Source: Rhodococcus sp. (in: high G+C Gram-positive bacteria)
GTDB taxonomy: Bacteria; Actinomycetota; Actinomycetes; Mycobacteriales; Mycobacteriaceae
Length of the DNA stretch: 64,000 nt
NCBI RefSeq assembly: GCF_023264675.1
Contig: NZ_JAHFVG010000020.1
Span: 1 to 64,000 of the forward strand
Reading direction: 5' to 3'
The notes beneath the pieces are model-generated. The model saw nothing but the letters and a program-made list of their open reading frames with translations. It was not told the origin of the DNA and did no database searches. Shown in pieces: positions 26,054 through 34,293 of the stretch (position 1 is its first letter; each line of letters starts with the position of its first letter). The translations under genes and the position numbers were made by a program.

Positions 26054-27412
26054 ATGTCTCGTGAACTGCACCTCGCAGGCTTTCTCATCGCCTCGCACGT
26101 CACCCATTCGCACGCCGCGTGGCGGCATCCGGCGTCGGAGACCGACTACCTGGGCCCCGACTACTACGAGCGCGTCGCGAAAACCCTCGAACGCGGCAAG
26201 TTCGACTTCGTCTTCTTCGCCGACCTGCTCGCGACGCCGGTCCGCTACGGCAACGACATTCGCGTCCCGCTGAGCAGCGGTACCCAGGCGTCGGCGACGA
26301 TCGATCCGTCCCTCGTCGCGGCAGGACTCGCCAGCGTCACGAAGAAGATCGGCCTGGCCATCACCAAGTCGACGACGTACTTCCACCCCTACGAGGTCGC
26401 GCGAATCTTCGGCACCCTCGATCATCTGAGCCGCGGCCGCGCCGGGTGGAACGTCGTCACCTCGCTGAACCAGGCGGAGGCTCAGAACTTCGGCATCGAC
26501 AATCACCTCGGGCACGACGAACGCTACGAACGCGCGCAGGAATTTCTCGAGGTCGCCTTCAAGCTGTGGGGCAGCTGGGAGCGCGACGCGCTGGTGCAGG
26601 ACAAGGCAACCGGCGTCTTCGCCGACCCCGACAAAGTCCACACCATCGACCACGACGGCGACTGGTTCAAGAGTCGCGGACCTCTCACCGTCCCGCATTC
26701 GCCGCAGAGCCGGCCCGTCATCATCCAAGCTGGATCTTCCTCCGTCGGAAAGGACTTCGCCGCCCGCTGGGCGGAAGCGATCTTCGAGATCGATCCGACG
26801 AAAGAAGGGCGCAAGGCCTACTACGACGACGTGAAGTCGCGGGCATCGAACTTCGGGCGCAACCCCGACGACATCAAGATCTTCCCGTCGTTCGTGCCGT
26901 TCGTCGGCGAAACCGAGTCGATCGCCCGCGAGAAGCAGGCCTTCCACAACGAACTCGCCGACCCGATCTCCGGCCTGATCACCCTGTCGGTCCACACCGA
27001 TCACGACTTCTCGCAGTACGACCTCGACGCCCCCATCGGCGAGATCACCGTGCCCGGTAGCCAGGGATTGTTCGATCTTGCTCAGCGCCTCAGCGACAAG
27101 GACTCGCTCACACTGCGCGACATCGGAAAGCTCTACGCCCAGGGAGTACTGCTGCCACAGTTCGTGGGAACCGCATCCCAGATCGCCGACCAGATCGAGG
27201 AAGGCTTCAACGGCGGCGAAGCCGACGGCTACATCCTCTCCGCCGCCCAGGCGCCGGGAACGTTCGACGATTTCGTCGACTACGTGGTGCCTGAGCTGCA
27301 GCGTCGCGGATTGTTCCGCACCGACTACACCGGGTCGACGCTGCGCGACCACCTTGGCCTCGCCGACGCCAGCTTGGTGCCGGCGCCGCGGGGGCTGACC
27401 GTCAGGACCTGA
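26054..27412 (+). CDS. NtaA/SnaA/DszA-family flavin-dependent monooxygenase
   Basis: The 452-residue protein belongs to the luciferase-like NtaA/DszA family. It starts RELHLAGFLIASHVTHSHAAWR with the early HAAWRHP segment, then FVFFADLLA, and contains the GRAGWNVVTSLNQAEAQNFG signature near residue 135. These enzymes use reduced FMN to cleave C-N or C-S bonds of xenobiotics and sulfur sources. It is the likely partner of the DszC-like enzyme upstream. The ribosome site AAAGGA precedes ATG 26054. Confidence 0.85.
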   Translation: MSRELHLAGFLIASHVTHSHAAWRHPASETDYLGPDYYERVAKTLERGKFDFVFFADLLATPVRYGNDIRVPLSSGTQASATIDPSLVAAGLASVTKKIGLAITKSTTYFHPYEVARIFGTLDHLSRGRAGWNVVTSLNQAEAQNFGIDNHLGHDERYERAQEFLEVAFKLWGSWERDALVQDKATGVFADPDKVHTIDHDGDWFKSRGPLTVPHSPQSRPVIIQAGSSSVGKDFAARWAEAIFEIDPTKEGRKAYYDDVKSRASNFGRNPDDIKIFPSFVPFVGETESIAREKQAFHNELADPISGLITLSVHTDHDFSQYDLDAPIGEITVPGSQGLFDLAQRLSDKDSLTLRDIGKLYAQGVLLPQFVGTASQIADQIEEGFNGGEADGYILSAAQAPGTFDDFVDYVVPELQRRGLFRTDYTGSTLRDHLGLADASLVPAPRGLTVRT

Positions 27413-27494
27413 TTCGCGCACGTTGCAGCAGGTGCGCGGTTTGCTGGAAGGCGCGTAGATCGGAGCGTCGCAGTCGAAGTACCCCGACGACCGT

Positions 27495-27541
27495 GTTTCG
27501 GCTACCGCAGATGGGGTATTCGCCCGGTTCGCGGTAGCCGA
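27495..27541 (+). promoter_or_regulatory. SigF/SigB-type promoter inside an 11-bp inverted repeat
   Basis: GTTT (27495-27498), 15 bases, then GGGTAT (27514-27519) matches the GTTT-N15-17-GGGTAT consensus of actinobacterial SigF-type stress promoters. TCGGCTACCGC (27498-27508) and its exact reverse complement GCGGTAGCCGA (27531-27541) flank the -10 element across 22 bases. The start codon of the small gene is 49 bp after GGGTAT. Confidence 0.6.
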
Positions 27542-27567
27542 GACTCGGCTACGGGTAGGGGATTGCA

Positions 27568-27768
27568 ATGCGCTTCGTCACTCTGATCGTCTTGATCTGG
27601 CTCATCATCGGCGGCGTCGCCGTCTTCCAGCGGGGGTACTTCGACAGCGCCCCCGAAAACTGTGCGGGCGTCGGCACCATCGCGCTGACCGTCGTCGCCG
27701 GACCGCTCAACTACGTGGGCGTCAACCCCGAGGTCAAGGACTGCGACCTCCCGCAGCCGAGCGAGTAG
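27568..27768 (+). CDS. Small membrane protein under a SigF-type promoter, hypothetical
   Basis: The 66-residue protein has one membrane helix (about residues 3-21) followed by an external part with Cys in ENCAGVG and VKDCDLP, which could form a disulfide. GGGTAGGGG upstream of ATG 27568 is a good ribosome site. The promoter suggests stress-induced expression. Confidence 0.7.
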   Translation: MRFVTLIVLIWLIIGGVAVFQRGYFDSAPENCAGVGTIALTVVAGPLNYVGVNPEVKDCDLPQPSE

Positions 27769-27771
27769 CGA

Positions 27772-28263
27772 CTACCCACCCCCGTTGTTGGGGTTGGTGC
27801 AGATAGTTCCCTCGCACGGGACGTCGGTGCCGTCACCGTTCGGGTTCTGCATGTCGGTGCCGCCGTTCTCCTGCGGGTCCGTGCCAGCTCCGCTGTTGGG
27901 GTTGGTGCAGATGGTGCCCTCGCACGGGACGATGGAACCGTCACCGTTCGGATTCGGGATCCCATTGGGGTCCGGGTTGTAGCTGCCTGCGGGGCACCCC
28001 GGGTCCTGGTTGTTCGCGCAGTACTGCGGCGTCAGGTTGTTGCCCGTCGAACCGTCCGCCCCCTGCTGGCCCGGTGCCGGAGCAGGGGCAGGCGCCGGTG
28101 CCGGAACCGAGGCGGTCGTGGTGGTCGTGGCCGCAGCCGACGTGGTGGTTGTAGTGGCGGCAGGCATCGTCGTCGTGGTGGAGCTTGTGCCTGCGTCATC
28201 GTCGCCGCACGCGGACAGAGTCAGCAGCGCCATGGCTGCGCCTGCAATCAAGATTCGCTTCAT
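27772..28263 (-). CDS. Lipoprotein with duplicated Cys-rich Asn/Pro motif
   Basis: The 163-residue protein has a lipoprotein signal (KRILIAGAAMALLTLSACG, Cys at 19), a Thr run, an Ala/Pro repeat, and then a Cys-rich part. The motif NPNGDG-x-x-VPCEGTICTNPN appears twice, near residues 105 and 145, each with a Cys-x4-Cys pair. It may be a wall-spanning calcium- or disulfide-stabilised protein. ATG at 28263 starts the signal. Confidence 0.72.
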   Translation of the reverse strand: MKRILIAGAAMALLTLSACGDDDAGTSSTTTTMPAATTTTTSAAATTTTTASVPAPAPAPAPAPGQQGADGSTGNNLTPQYCANNQDPGCPAGSYNPDPNGIPNPNGDGSIVPCEGTICTNPNSGAGTDPQENGGTDMQNPNGDGTDVPCEGTICTNPNNGGG

Positions 28264-28388
28264 GCTCCACAACGTTGACGGCACCAGGGCGAGATGTCAG
28301 TGCGACGCTCGAAATTCACCCTCGCCGGGTGGCGTGACCTTCGTCGCCGGCCGAGGCACTTCACGCGTGCGCTGCCTACTCTTGACTG

Positions 28389-28958
28389 GTGATCCGCCGC
28401 AATGTCCTCGTCGCGCTGGCCATGGTGCTGCCGGTGGTCCTGGTGTCGGTGGTCGGCATCGGTGGGTACATCACGTTCACCAAGGCGACCGTCGACGCGA
28501 TCGACAAGGCCGACGCCATCATCGTGCTCGGCGGCGAGCACGACGGGCGCGAGGCCTACGGTGTGTCCCTCGCCGAGAAGGGCGTCGCGGACACCGTCGT
28601 CCTGTCCGACCCCTACGGCCCATCGGACGCCGTGATGAAGAAATATTGCGACACCTCGACCGACACGTACACCGTTCTCTGCGAGAAGCCGGAACCGAGT
28701 ACGACGCGGGGCGAGGCCATGTTCACCCAGCAGCTCGCGGAGGAACGCGGATGGACGCACGTCGTCGTCATCAGCTGGCGTTATCACCTGCCGAGGGCCA
28801 GATACATCTTCGATCAGTGTTTCGACGGCCAGGTCACGATGGAAGCGGTGCCGCGCGCCTACAACTTTTCGCTCGTCTACTGGGAGTACACCTACCTCTA
28901 CCAGCTCGGCGGATTCGCGAAAGCAGCGATCCAGGGCGATTGTCAGAGCTTGCGGTAA
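28389..28958 (+). CDS. YdcF/DUF218-family protein, membrane-anchored
   Basis: The 189-residue protein has one N-terminal membrane helix (about residues 8-28) and a DUF218/YdcF domain: ADAIIVLGGEHDGR, then TVVLSDPYG, and THVVVISWRYHLPRARYIF near residue 125. Family members act in envelope metabolism (SanA/ElyC types), and catalytic roles are poorly defined. GTG at 28389 is used. Its 3' end overlaps the convergent fluC gene by 16 bp. Confidence 0.75.
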   Translation: MIRRNVLVALAMVLPVVLVSVVGIGGYITFTKATVDAIDKADAIIVLGGEHDGREAYGVSLAEKGVADTVVLSDPYGPSDAVMKKYCDTSTDTYTVLCEKPEPSTTRGEAMFTQQLAEERGWTHVVVISWRYHLPRARYIFDQCFDGQVTMEAVPRAYNFSLVYWEYTYLYQLGGFAKAAIQGDCQSLR

Positions 28959-29305
28959 AGCGTCAGACCCGCGCTGTAGAGAAGGAAACCGAACATCGCG
29001 CACGCGACGCCGCTGATCACACACGCCGCCAGAAAGGCGATCCCGTCGCGGTACCGTCGCTCGCGGATCCGAACCACGGTCACCCACGCAACCGAGGTCA
29101 TCGGCGCCAGTGCACCGAGGAAACCGAAACACGCCAACCCGATGAACCACTGCGGTGGCGATGCAGCGACGACGAATCCCAGCAGGACGCACGTGCCGCC
29201 CGTCAGCATCAGTACCCGCCCAGCATCGGTCACGGCCCGGGTCACGGCGTAGTGCACGAGTGCCCCACCCGCGCCGCCCGCAGCGATGAGAAGCAGCAGG
29301 ATCAT
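28943..29305 (-). CDS. FluC/CrcB fluoride channel subunit, divergent partner
   Basis: The 120-residue protein has four helices like FluC but is degenerate. The conserved Asn-containing N-x-x-G element is TGGTCVLLGF here, and the T-F-S block is replaced by GALAPMTSVAW. Gram-positive Flucs often occur as paired genes making antiparallel heterodimers, and loss of residues in one subunit is compatible with that. ATG at 29305 overlaps the stop of the other subunit (ATGA). Confidence 0.75.
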   Translation of the reverse strand: MILLLLIAAGGAGGALVHYAVTRAVTDAGRVLMLTGGTCVLLGFVVAASPPQWFIGLACFGFLGALAPMTSVAWVTVVRIRERRYRDGIAFLAACVISGVACAMFGFLLYSAGLTLYRKL

Positions 29306-29679
29306 CGGACCGGTACCGCTGGCCGGGTCACCAGCGCGCCGACCGCGAGGGCGACGACGGCCACCACCGGCGTCACGACGATGTAGACCACCGACTTCCA
29401 GGCGCCGTCGAACGTCACGCCTTGAAGCGCATAGAAGCTGAACGTGGTGAAACCGCTGGCCAGACCGATCACGGCAGCGCGCGCGACGGTCGCCTCTCGC
29501 CCCGACAGATAGCCGAGAGCAGCGCCGAGCAGCACACATCCGACCACATTGATCCCGAAGGTATTGATCAGAAGCCACTTCGGTGAGTCACGCCAGTGCC
29601 AGATCTCGTAGCGCACCACCGCGCCGACAGCACCCCCGAACGCCACCGCAGCACCCGTCGGCAGCGTTATCGGACTCAC
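29302..29679 (-). CDS. FluC/CrcB fluoride channel subunit
   Basis: The 125-residue protein has four membrane helices and the FluC hallmarks: GGAVGAVVRYEIW near the start, INTFGINVVGCVLLGA with the pore Asn in helix 2, and GLASGFTTFSFYALQG in helix 3 where the Phe and Thr residues line the fluoride track. It exports fluoride as a dimer, here probably with the adjacent subunit. No fluoride riboswitch could be recognised upstream. Confidence 0.85.
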   Translation of the reverse strand: MSPITLPTGAAVAFGGAVGAVVRYEIWHWRDSPKWLLINTFGINVVGCVLLGAALGYLSGREATVARAAVIGLASGFTTFSFYALQGVTFDGAWKSVVYIVVTPVVAVVALAVGALVTRPAVPVR

Positions 29680-29776
29680 CCGGCGAGCCTATCCGCAGCC
29701 GGAACGGAGGGCAGTGCCCAAGCCCGAGGTCACACTGTGTGCAGGCCAGGGTCGCATTCCGGTATGTTCGACAATT

Positions 29777-30157
29777 GTGACGCTAGAAGAGTCAGGGCTC
29801 GGCCCGCAACATTTCGACGTGACCGTGGAGTGGCAAGACGACACTGTGATCGTCACTGTCTCCGGAGAGTTGGACCTCGTCACGGCCCCGCAGCTGTCGG
29901 AGTCGATGGAGCTGGTGCTCGAGAAGCAGCCCGCCGGTGTGGTCATCGACCTGTCCAAGGTCGGATTCCTCGCCTCGGCCGGGATGTCGCTCCTGGCGTC
30001 GACGCATCAGAAGATCGCGGGCAGCACGGGATTCGCCGTGGTCGCCGACGGTCCGTCCACCGGTCGTCCGCTTTCCCTCGTCGGGTTGGATCAGGTGTTC
30101 GGCATCTTCGCCACGGTCGACGAAGCGCTCGCTGCGCTTCGAGCGGGTAATTCCTGA
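29777..30157 (+). CDS. STAS-domain anti-sigma factor antagonist
   Basis: The 126-residue protein has the STAS pattern: TVSGELDLVTAPQLSESM and VVIDLSKVGFLASAGMSLLA, where the Ser of ASAGM is the expected phosphoacceptor. It is 21 bp upstream of an RsbW-like kinase gene, so the two probably act together in partner switching. The GTG at 29777 is preceded closely by TATGTT, so the transcript may have little or no leader. Confidence 0.82.
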   Translation: MTLEESGLGPQHFDVTVEWQDDTVIVTVSGELDLVTAPQLSESMELVLEKQPAGVVIDLSKVGFLASAGMSLLASTHQKIAGSTGFAVVADGPSTGRPLSLVGLDQVFGIFATVDEALAALRAGNS

Positions 30158-30178
30158 ACTTTCGGGTATGACGAACAC

Positions 30179-30658
30179 ATGATGGCAATCGCATTCGGTG
30201 AAGACGACGCCTCGGCTGCCACCGATCGACGACCGCAAGCCGGACTACGTCATGGGGACGTCATGCAGCTGAACTTCGACGGTGAATCAGCCGTCGCCGC
30301 CCGAGCATCCGCGATCAGGGTCGCCTTGCGCGAGTGGTTGACGACTCTGCAGGTTGCGCCTGACCGCGTGTACGACGTGGTGCTGGCAACCTACGAAGCG
30401 CTGGCGAACAGTGTCGAACACGCCTACGCACACCACACAGCTCCGGGAACTCTGGATCTGCACGCTCAGTGCACGCCATCGACCGGGTGGATCGAAGTGA
30501 CGGTCTCCGATCGGGGCGAGTGGGATGTCCACGCCCCGGACTCGACGCGAGGCCGCGGCGTACCACTGATGCACGCTCTCGCAGATTCCACCGCCGTCAC
30601 CTCCGATCACGACGGCACCACCGTTCGCCTGGTCTGGGACGCGCTCGCCACTGCATGA
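30179..30658 (+). CDS. RsbW-like anti-sigma factor / histidine-kinase-like ATPase
   Basis: The 159-residue protein has the GHKL ATPase layout: VVLATYEALANSVEHAYAHH with the N-box Asn, VTVSDRGEW (D-x-G), and STRGRGVPLMHALADS (GxG lid). Such proteins phosphorylate STAS antagonists and hold a sigma factor. The N-terminal 30 residues are not part of the domain. It follows the STAS gene by 21 bp. No sigma factor gene is adjacent. Confidence 0.8.
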   Translation: MMAIAFGEDDASAATDRRPQAGLRHGDVMQLNFDGESAVAARASAIRVALREWLTTLQVAPDRVYDVVLATYEALANSVEHAYAHHTAPGTLDLHAQCTPSTGWIEVTVSDRGEWDVHAPDSTRGRGVPLMHALADSTAVTSDHDGTTVRLVWDALATA

Positions 30659-30777
30659 TGGTCCGCGGGTAGTAAATTCGATCAAAGCCCGGACATCCCC
30701 GCTGTGACGGAGCACAATCGGCCTCCTCGATAGCACTCCGATCGATCCGCTCGACGCGGTGGTTGGGGGAGGGGCAG

Positions 30778-32064
30778 ATGAATGCGCTTGTGCCGGGAAC
30801 CGTCGTGGCAGGCAAGTATCGCTTGCTCGGCAAAATGCCATGCGTCGGATGGGCGCAGTGGTGGACGGCCCGCAACCTCCTCACCGCCGCCGAAATATCG
30901 CTGACGCTCGTCCACCTGGACGTGATCAGATCGAGGAATCGCTCCACCGATGCCGTCCGGCAGTACTGCGACGACATCCTCGCGTTGTCCAGCCGAGACC
31001 TCCGAATTCTGGACGTCGCTGTGATCGGTCCCTATGTAGTGGTCGCCGCGGGTCTACCTCCACCCCTCCTGCTCGACGGCTACGGTCCGATGTCACCGGC
31101 CGCCGCAGCACGTGCCGTCGAACATCTGGTGTCGATCCTGCGAGCGGTGCATCGACGAGGTCGTACGGTCGCGCTCGACCACCCCAGCTCGGTGCGGATG
31201 ACCGAGGAGGGTCTCGCGGTTATTGCCTGTCCTGCAGTGATTTTCGGCGCAACCACGCAAGCGGAAGTGGCCGGACTCGGATCGGTGCTTCATGCCTTGC
31301 TCGCCGGCCGTTGGCCGGGTGAGATGGACCCCGCACCCGCGGGACGAGTCGGCGTCGTCGCCTCGGCAGCCTGCGCAGGCGCGTATTCGGATCTCGACGA
31401 CTTCGCGGTGGCGCTCGATCGGGCCACGACCGATCAGGTACCTGTGAACCGGTGGACCGCCACGGCGGGGGCGCGGCTCACGGCGGTGGCGCTGGCCTGC
31501 GGCGTAGTGGCAGCGTTCGGGGCAGGTGGGTGGTACCTCTCGACCTCGGTGTTCGGAGGCGACTACGGAGATGTCAGTAACGTCGTCGCGGTGCCGTCGC
31601 TCCCCACGCAGACCGAGGCGCCTGCGCCGATCGCAGTTCTTCCGACCGGAGCGCAGGCGTGGTCGGCCGTCCGAGCACCCGACAACTCCGACGAGGCGGA
31701 CCTAGCCGTCGACGCCGACCCGACGACATCGTGGTCCACCGACCGCTACCGCGAACCCTTCGCCGGAACGGACGACGGAATCGGGGTCCTGGTGTCCTTC
31801 GCCGAACCCGTCGACGTCAGCGAGGTCTGGGTGACGACGCCGCATCCAGGAACCGTCGTCGAAGTCAGAACGCCGCCGGACGATGACGGGACGCTCGATT
31901 CCACCCGAGTACTCGCAACGGGCGTGCTGGGGACCGGTGCCACGCACATTCCGGTCGCGGCACCGGAGATGTCGCGGTCACTTCTGATCTGGGTCGCGAA
32001 ACTCGCGCCGTCCGGATCGCAGTTCGCCTCGGACTTCTCCGAGATCGGATTCACCGGGAAGTGA
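30778..32064 (+). CDS. Membrane pseudokinase with extracellular discoidin-like domain
   Basis: The 428-residue protein has three parts. Residues 10-215 keep the overall plan of a Ser/Thr kinase but lack the catalytic residues: the glycine loop reads LLGKMPCVGWAQW, no VAIK Lys is seen, and LRAVHRRGRTVALDHP replaces HRD. One membrane helix lies at about 233-254. Residues 283-428 resemble a discoidin/galactose-binding fold (WSAVRAPDNSDEADLAVDAD, then TTSWSTDRY). The same pair of domains occurs at the C-terminus of mycobacterial MurJ/MviN, whose pseudokinase recruits FhaA. GGGGAGGGG precedes ATG 30778. Confidence 0.78.
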   Translation: MNALVPGTVVAGKYRLLGKMPCVGWAQWWTARNLLTAAEISLTLVHLDVIRSRNRSTDAVRQYCDDILALSSRDLRILDVAVIGPYVVVAAGLPPPLLLDGYGPMSPAAAARAVEHLVSILRAVHRRGRTVALDHPSSVRMTEEGLAVIACPAVIFGATTQAEVAGLGSVLHALLAGRWPGEMDPAPAGRVGVVASAACAGAYSDLDDFAVALDRATTDQVPVNRWTATAGARLTAVALACGVVAAFGAGGWYLSTSVFGGDYGDVSNVVAVPSLPTQTEAPAPIAVLPTGAQAWSAVRAPDNSDEADLAVDADPTTSWSTDRYREPFAGTDDGIGVLVSFAEPVDVSEVWVTTPHPGTVVEVRTPPDDDGTLDSTRVLATGVLGTGATHIPVAAPEMSRSLLIWVAKLAPSGSQFASDFSEIGFTGK

Positions 32065-32097
32065 CTTTCGGACCCGCGAGGTGTTCCATTGGGCTAT

Positions 32098-33858
32098 ATG
32101 AGTGACAAAGCTCTTTCGGTGCCGAACCTGCGCATGCTGTGGGTGTTCGTCCGCCCGCACCGTCGTACCCTCCTTCTCGGAATGCTCTTGGGCCTCGTCG
32201 GTACCGGTGCATCGCTCGCAACGCCGATGGTCACCAAGTCGGTGCTCGACGGACTCGGCACGGGTCAGTCGTTCGGACGGGCAGTGCTGCTGCTCGTCGT
32301 GCTGCTCGTGATCGGATCCGCCGTCCTCTACGTGCAATGGATACTGCTCGGCACGCTTGCCGAGCGGATCGTGCTCGATGCCCGAGAATCGATGGTGCGC
32401 CGATACTTCCGTGCACGCGTCGGTGCTCTCGCTACACGGCCGACCGGTGAACTGGTCACCCGCGTCACGTCCGACACCGTCCTGCTGCGGGAAGCGGCGT
32501 CGACGGCGCTGGTCCAGATCGTCAACAGCACGATCGCCTTGATCGGTGCTCTCGTTCTGATGGCCGTTCTCGATCTCGTACTCCTGGGTGCGATCGCTGT
32601 GGCGATCGTCGTCATCGGTGTCCTGTTCGCGCGCCTCATGCCCCCGATCGCCGCCGCCCAGAAGCAAGCGCAGGAATCGGTCGGACGGTTGGGTGGACGC
32701 CTCGACGGAGCACTCCGAGCCATTCGCACCGTGAAATCGTCACGCGCCGAACATCGAGAATCCGAGCGTGTGATCGCCGACGCCCGTGATTCTGCCGACC
32801 ACAGCATTCGCGCGGTCCGCACGTCCGCGCTGGCATGGACCGTGGCAGGCGGCGGCATCCAACTCGCGATCATCGGAATCCTCGGCATCGGCGGATACCG
32901 GGTGAGTATCGGCGCCCTCGCGGTCTCGAGCCTGATCGCGTTCTTGCTCTACACGTTTCAGCTCATGGACCCGCTGTCCTCCCTGACCACCAACTTCACC
33001 CAGCTGCAGTCCGGCATGGCGGCCGCGGCGCGCATCCGTCAGATCGAGGAACTCGAGATCGAGCCGTCACACGAGAGCTCGGCGACCATCACCACCGGTC
33101 ATCGATCCGTGCTGAGCTTCTCCGACGTGACAGCGCGGTACCGGCCGGGTGGCAAGCCTGCCGTCGAAGACATCACCTTCGACGTTCCCGCCGTCGGTCA
33201 CACGGCGATCGTCGGACCCTCGGGCGCAGGCAAGACCAGTGTGTTCTCCCTGATCCTGCGTTTTCTCGAACCCGTTGCCGGCGAGATCCGCCTCGCCGGA
33301 ACGCCGTACTCGCAGCTGTCCAACGACGACGTCCGTCGCGCGCTCGCCTACGTCGAGCAGGAGACCCCGACGATTCCGGGAAGCATCAGGGAGAACCTGC
33401 TGTTCACGCATCCCGATGCATCCGAGGACGATATCTGGGATGCGCTGGAATCGGTCCACCTTGCCGAGTCCATCCGCGAATTGCCCGACGGGTTGGAGAC
33501 GGACCTCGTGGGTTCGACCATCTCCGGCGGGCAACGTCAGCGAATTGCATTGGCCAGAGCCATCGTTCGTCGGCCGAGTGTTCTGCTGCTCGACGAGGCC
33601 ACAGCGCAGGTCGACGGCAGAACCGAGGCCGCCATCCACGAGGTGATCAGATCCATCGCGGCCGGCAGCGCCGTGGTGACCATCGCGCATCGCCTCTCCA
33701 CCGTCCTCGACGCGGACACGATTCTCGTCATGGAGAACGGAAAGATCCGCGCCAGAGGCACTCACGACGAGTTGCTGGACACCGATTCGCTGTACCGCGA
33801 GTTGGTGGTGGCACTCAGGATCGGTGATTCGGCGGTGGCGCGGACGAGCGCCCTCTAG
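32098..33858 (+). CDS. ABC exporter, fused membrane and ATPase domains
   Basis: The 586-residue protein has six membrane helices in the first 300 residues and a complete ATPase domain: Walker A GPSGAGKTS near 375, signature ISGGQRQRIALARA near 475, Walker B VLLLDEATAQ near 500 and switch IAHRLSTV near 530. It is a homodimeric or heterodimeric type IV exporter of lipids, peptides or drugs. No partner gene is visible. It is 33 bp downstream of the pseudokinase gene. The ATG at 32098 is preferred over a TTG at 32089. Confidence 0.87.
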   Translation: MSDKALSVPNLRMLWVFVRPHRRTLLLGMLLGLVGTGASLATPMVTKSVLDGLGTGQSFGRAVLLLVVLLVIGSAVLYVQWILLGTLAERIVLDARESMVRRYFRARVGALATRPTGELVTRVTSDTVLLREAASTALVQIVNSTIALIGALVLMAVLDLVLLGAIAVAIVVIGVLFARLMPPIAAAQKQAQESVGRLGGRLDGALRAIRTVKSSRAEHRESERVIADARDSADHSIRAVRTSALAWTVAGGGIQLAIIGILGIGGYRVSIGALAVSSLIAFLLYTFQLMDPLSSLTTNFTQLQSGMAAAARIRQIEELEIEPSHESSATITTGHRSVLSFSDVTARYRPGGKPAVEDITFDVPAVGHTAIVGPSGAGKTSVFSLILRFLEPVAGEIRLAGTPYSQLSNDDVRRALAYVEQETPTIPGSIRENLLFTHPDASEDDIWDALESVHLAESIRELPDGLETDLVGSTISGGQRQRIALARAIVRRPSVLLLDEATAQVDGRTEAAIHEVIRSIAAGSAVVTIAHRLSTVLDADTILVMENGKIRARGTHDELLDTDSLYRELVVALRIGDSAVARTSAL

Positions 33859-34292
33859 GCCTCCAGTTGCTTGCGCAGTGACCCTTCGGTGTACCGAACG
33901 GCCTGACCTACGACAGGTTCGACGAGGGCACTGAGAACACGGCCGGCTATGCCTCCCGGAAGCGAGTACGCGAAGTGCACGTTCAGGCGGGTCACGCCGT
34001 CACTCTCGTCCTCGAACGACCAGGTGGACGTGGTCGAGATCCCGTCCACCGAGGCCAGTGTCAACGACTTGTCCTCGATCCACTCGGTGACCTCGAGAGT
34101 GGAGCGCAGAGTTTTCGGGCCGATCTGCATCTCGGCAGCGAAGACGGCCCCGAGGCCGTGCGAGATGTCGCCGACGGGTTCGAATTTGTTGACCCCGAAC
34201 ATCCACTTCGGGACGGTGCGGTAATCGTCCACGTAAGCGAACGCGTGTGCTCGGGGGACGGCAGCAACCGCGGTGTGCTCGATCAAGGCCAT
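33855..34292 (-). CDS. SRPBCC/polyketide-cyclase-like lipid-binding protein
   Basis: The 145-residue protein has the START-like START: ALIEHTAVAAVPRAHAFAYV, then a YRTVPKWMFGVNKFEPVG segment and a C-terminal helix ending VRYTEGSLRKQLEA, as in polyketide cyclase/dehydrase-type proteins. It binds small lipophilic molecules. It lies one base downstream of the monooxygenase gene and is likely cotranscribed. Its TAG shares a CTAG with the ABC exporter stop (33855-33858). Confidence 0.78.
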   Translation of the reverse strand: MALIEHTAVAAVPRAHAFAYVDDYRTVPKWMFGVNKFEPVGDISHGLGAVFAAEMQIGPKTLRSTLEVTEWIEDKSLTLASVDGISTTSTWSFEDESDGVTRLNVHFAYSLPGGIAGRVLSALVEPVVGQAVRYTEGSLRKQLEA

Positions 34293-34293
34293 C

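Noticed and set aside
29680-29776. Fluoride riboswitch upstream of the fluC pair
   Set aside because: The GGNGAUGG and AACCGCC core blocks were not found.
30140-30170. SigF-type promoter (GGGTAT at 30164) for the RsbW-like gene
   Set aside because: No GTTT lies 15-17 bases upstream, and the start codon is too close for a usual leader.
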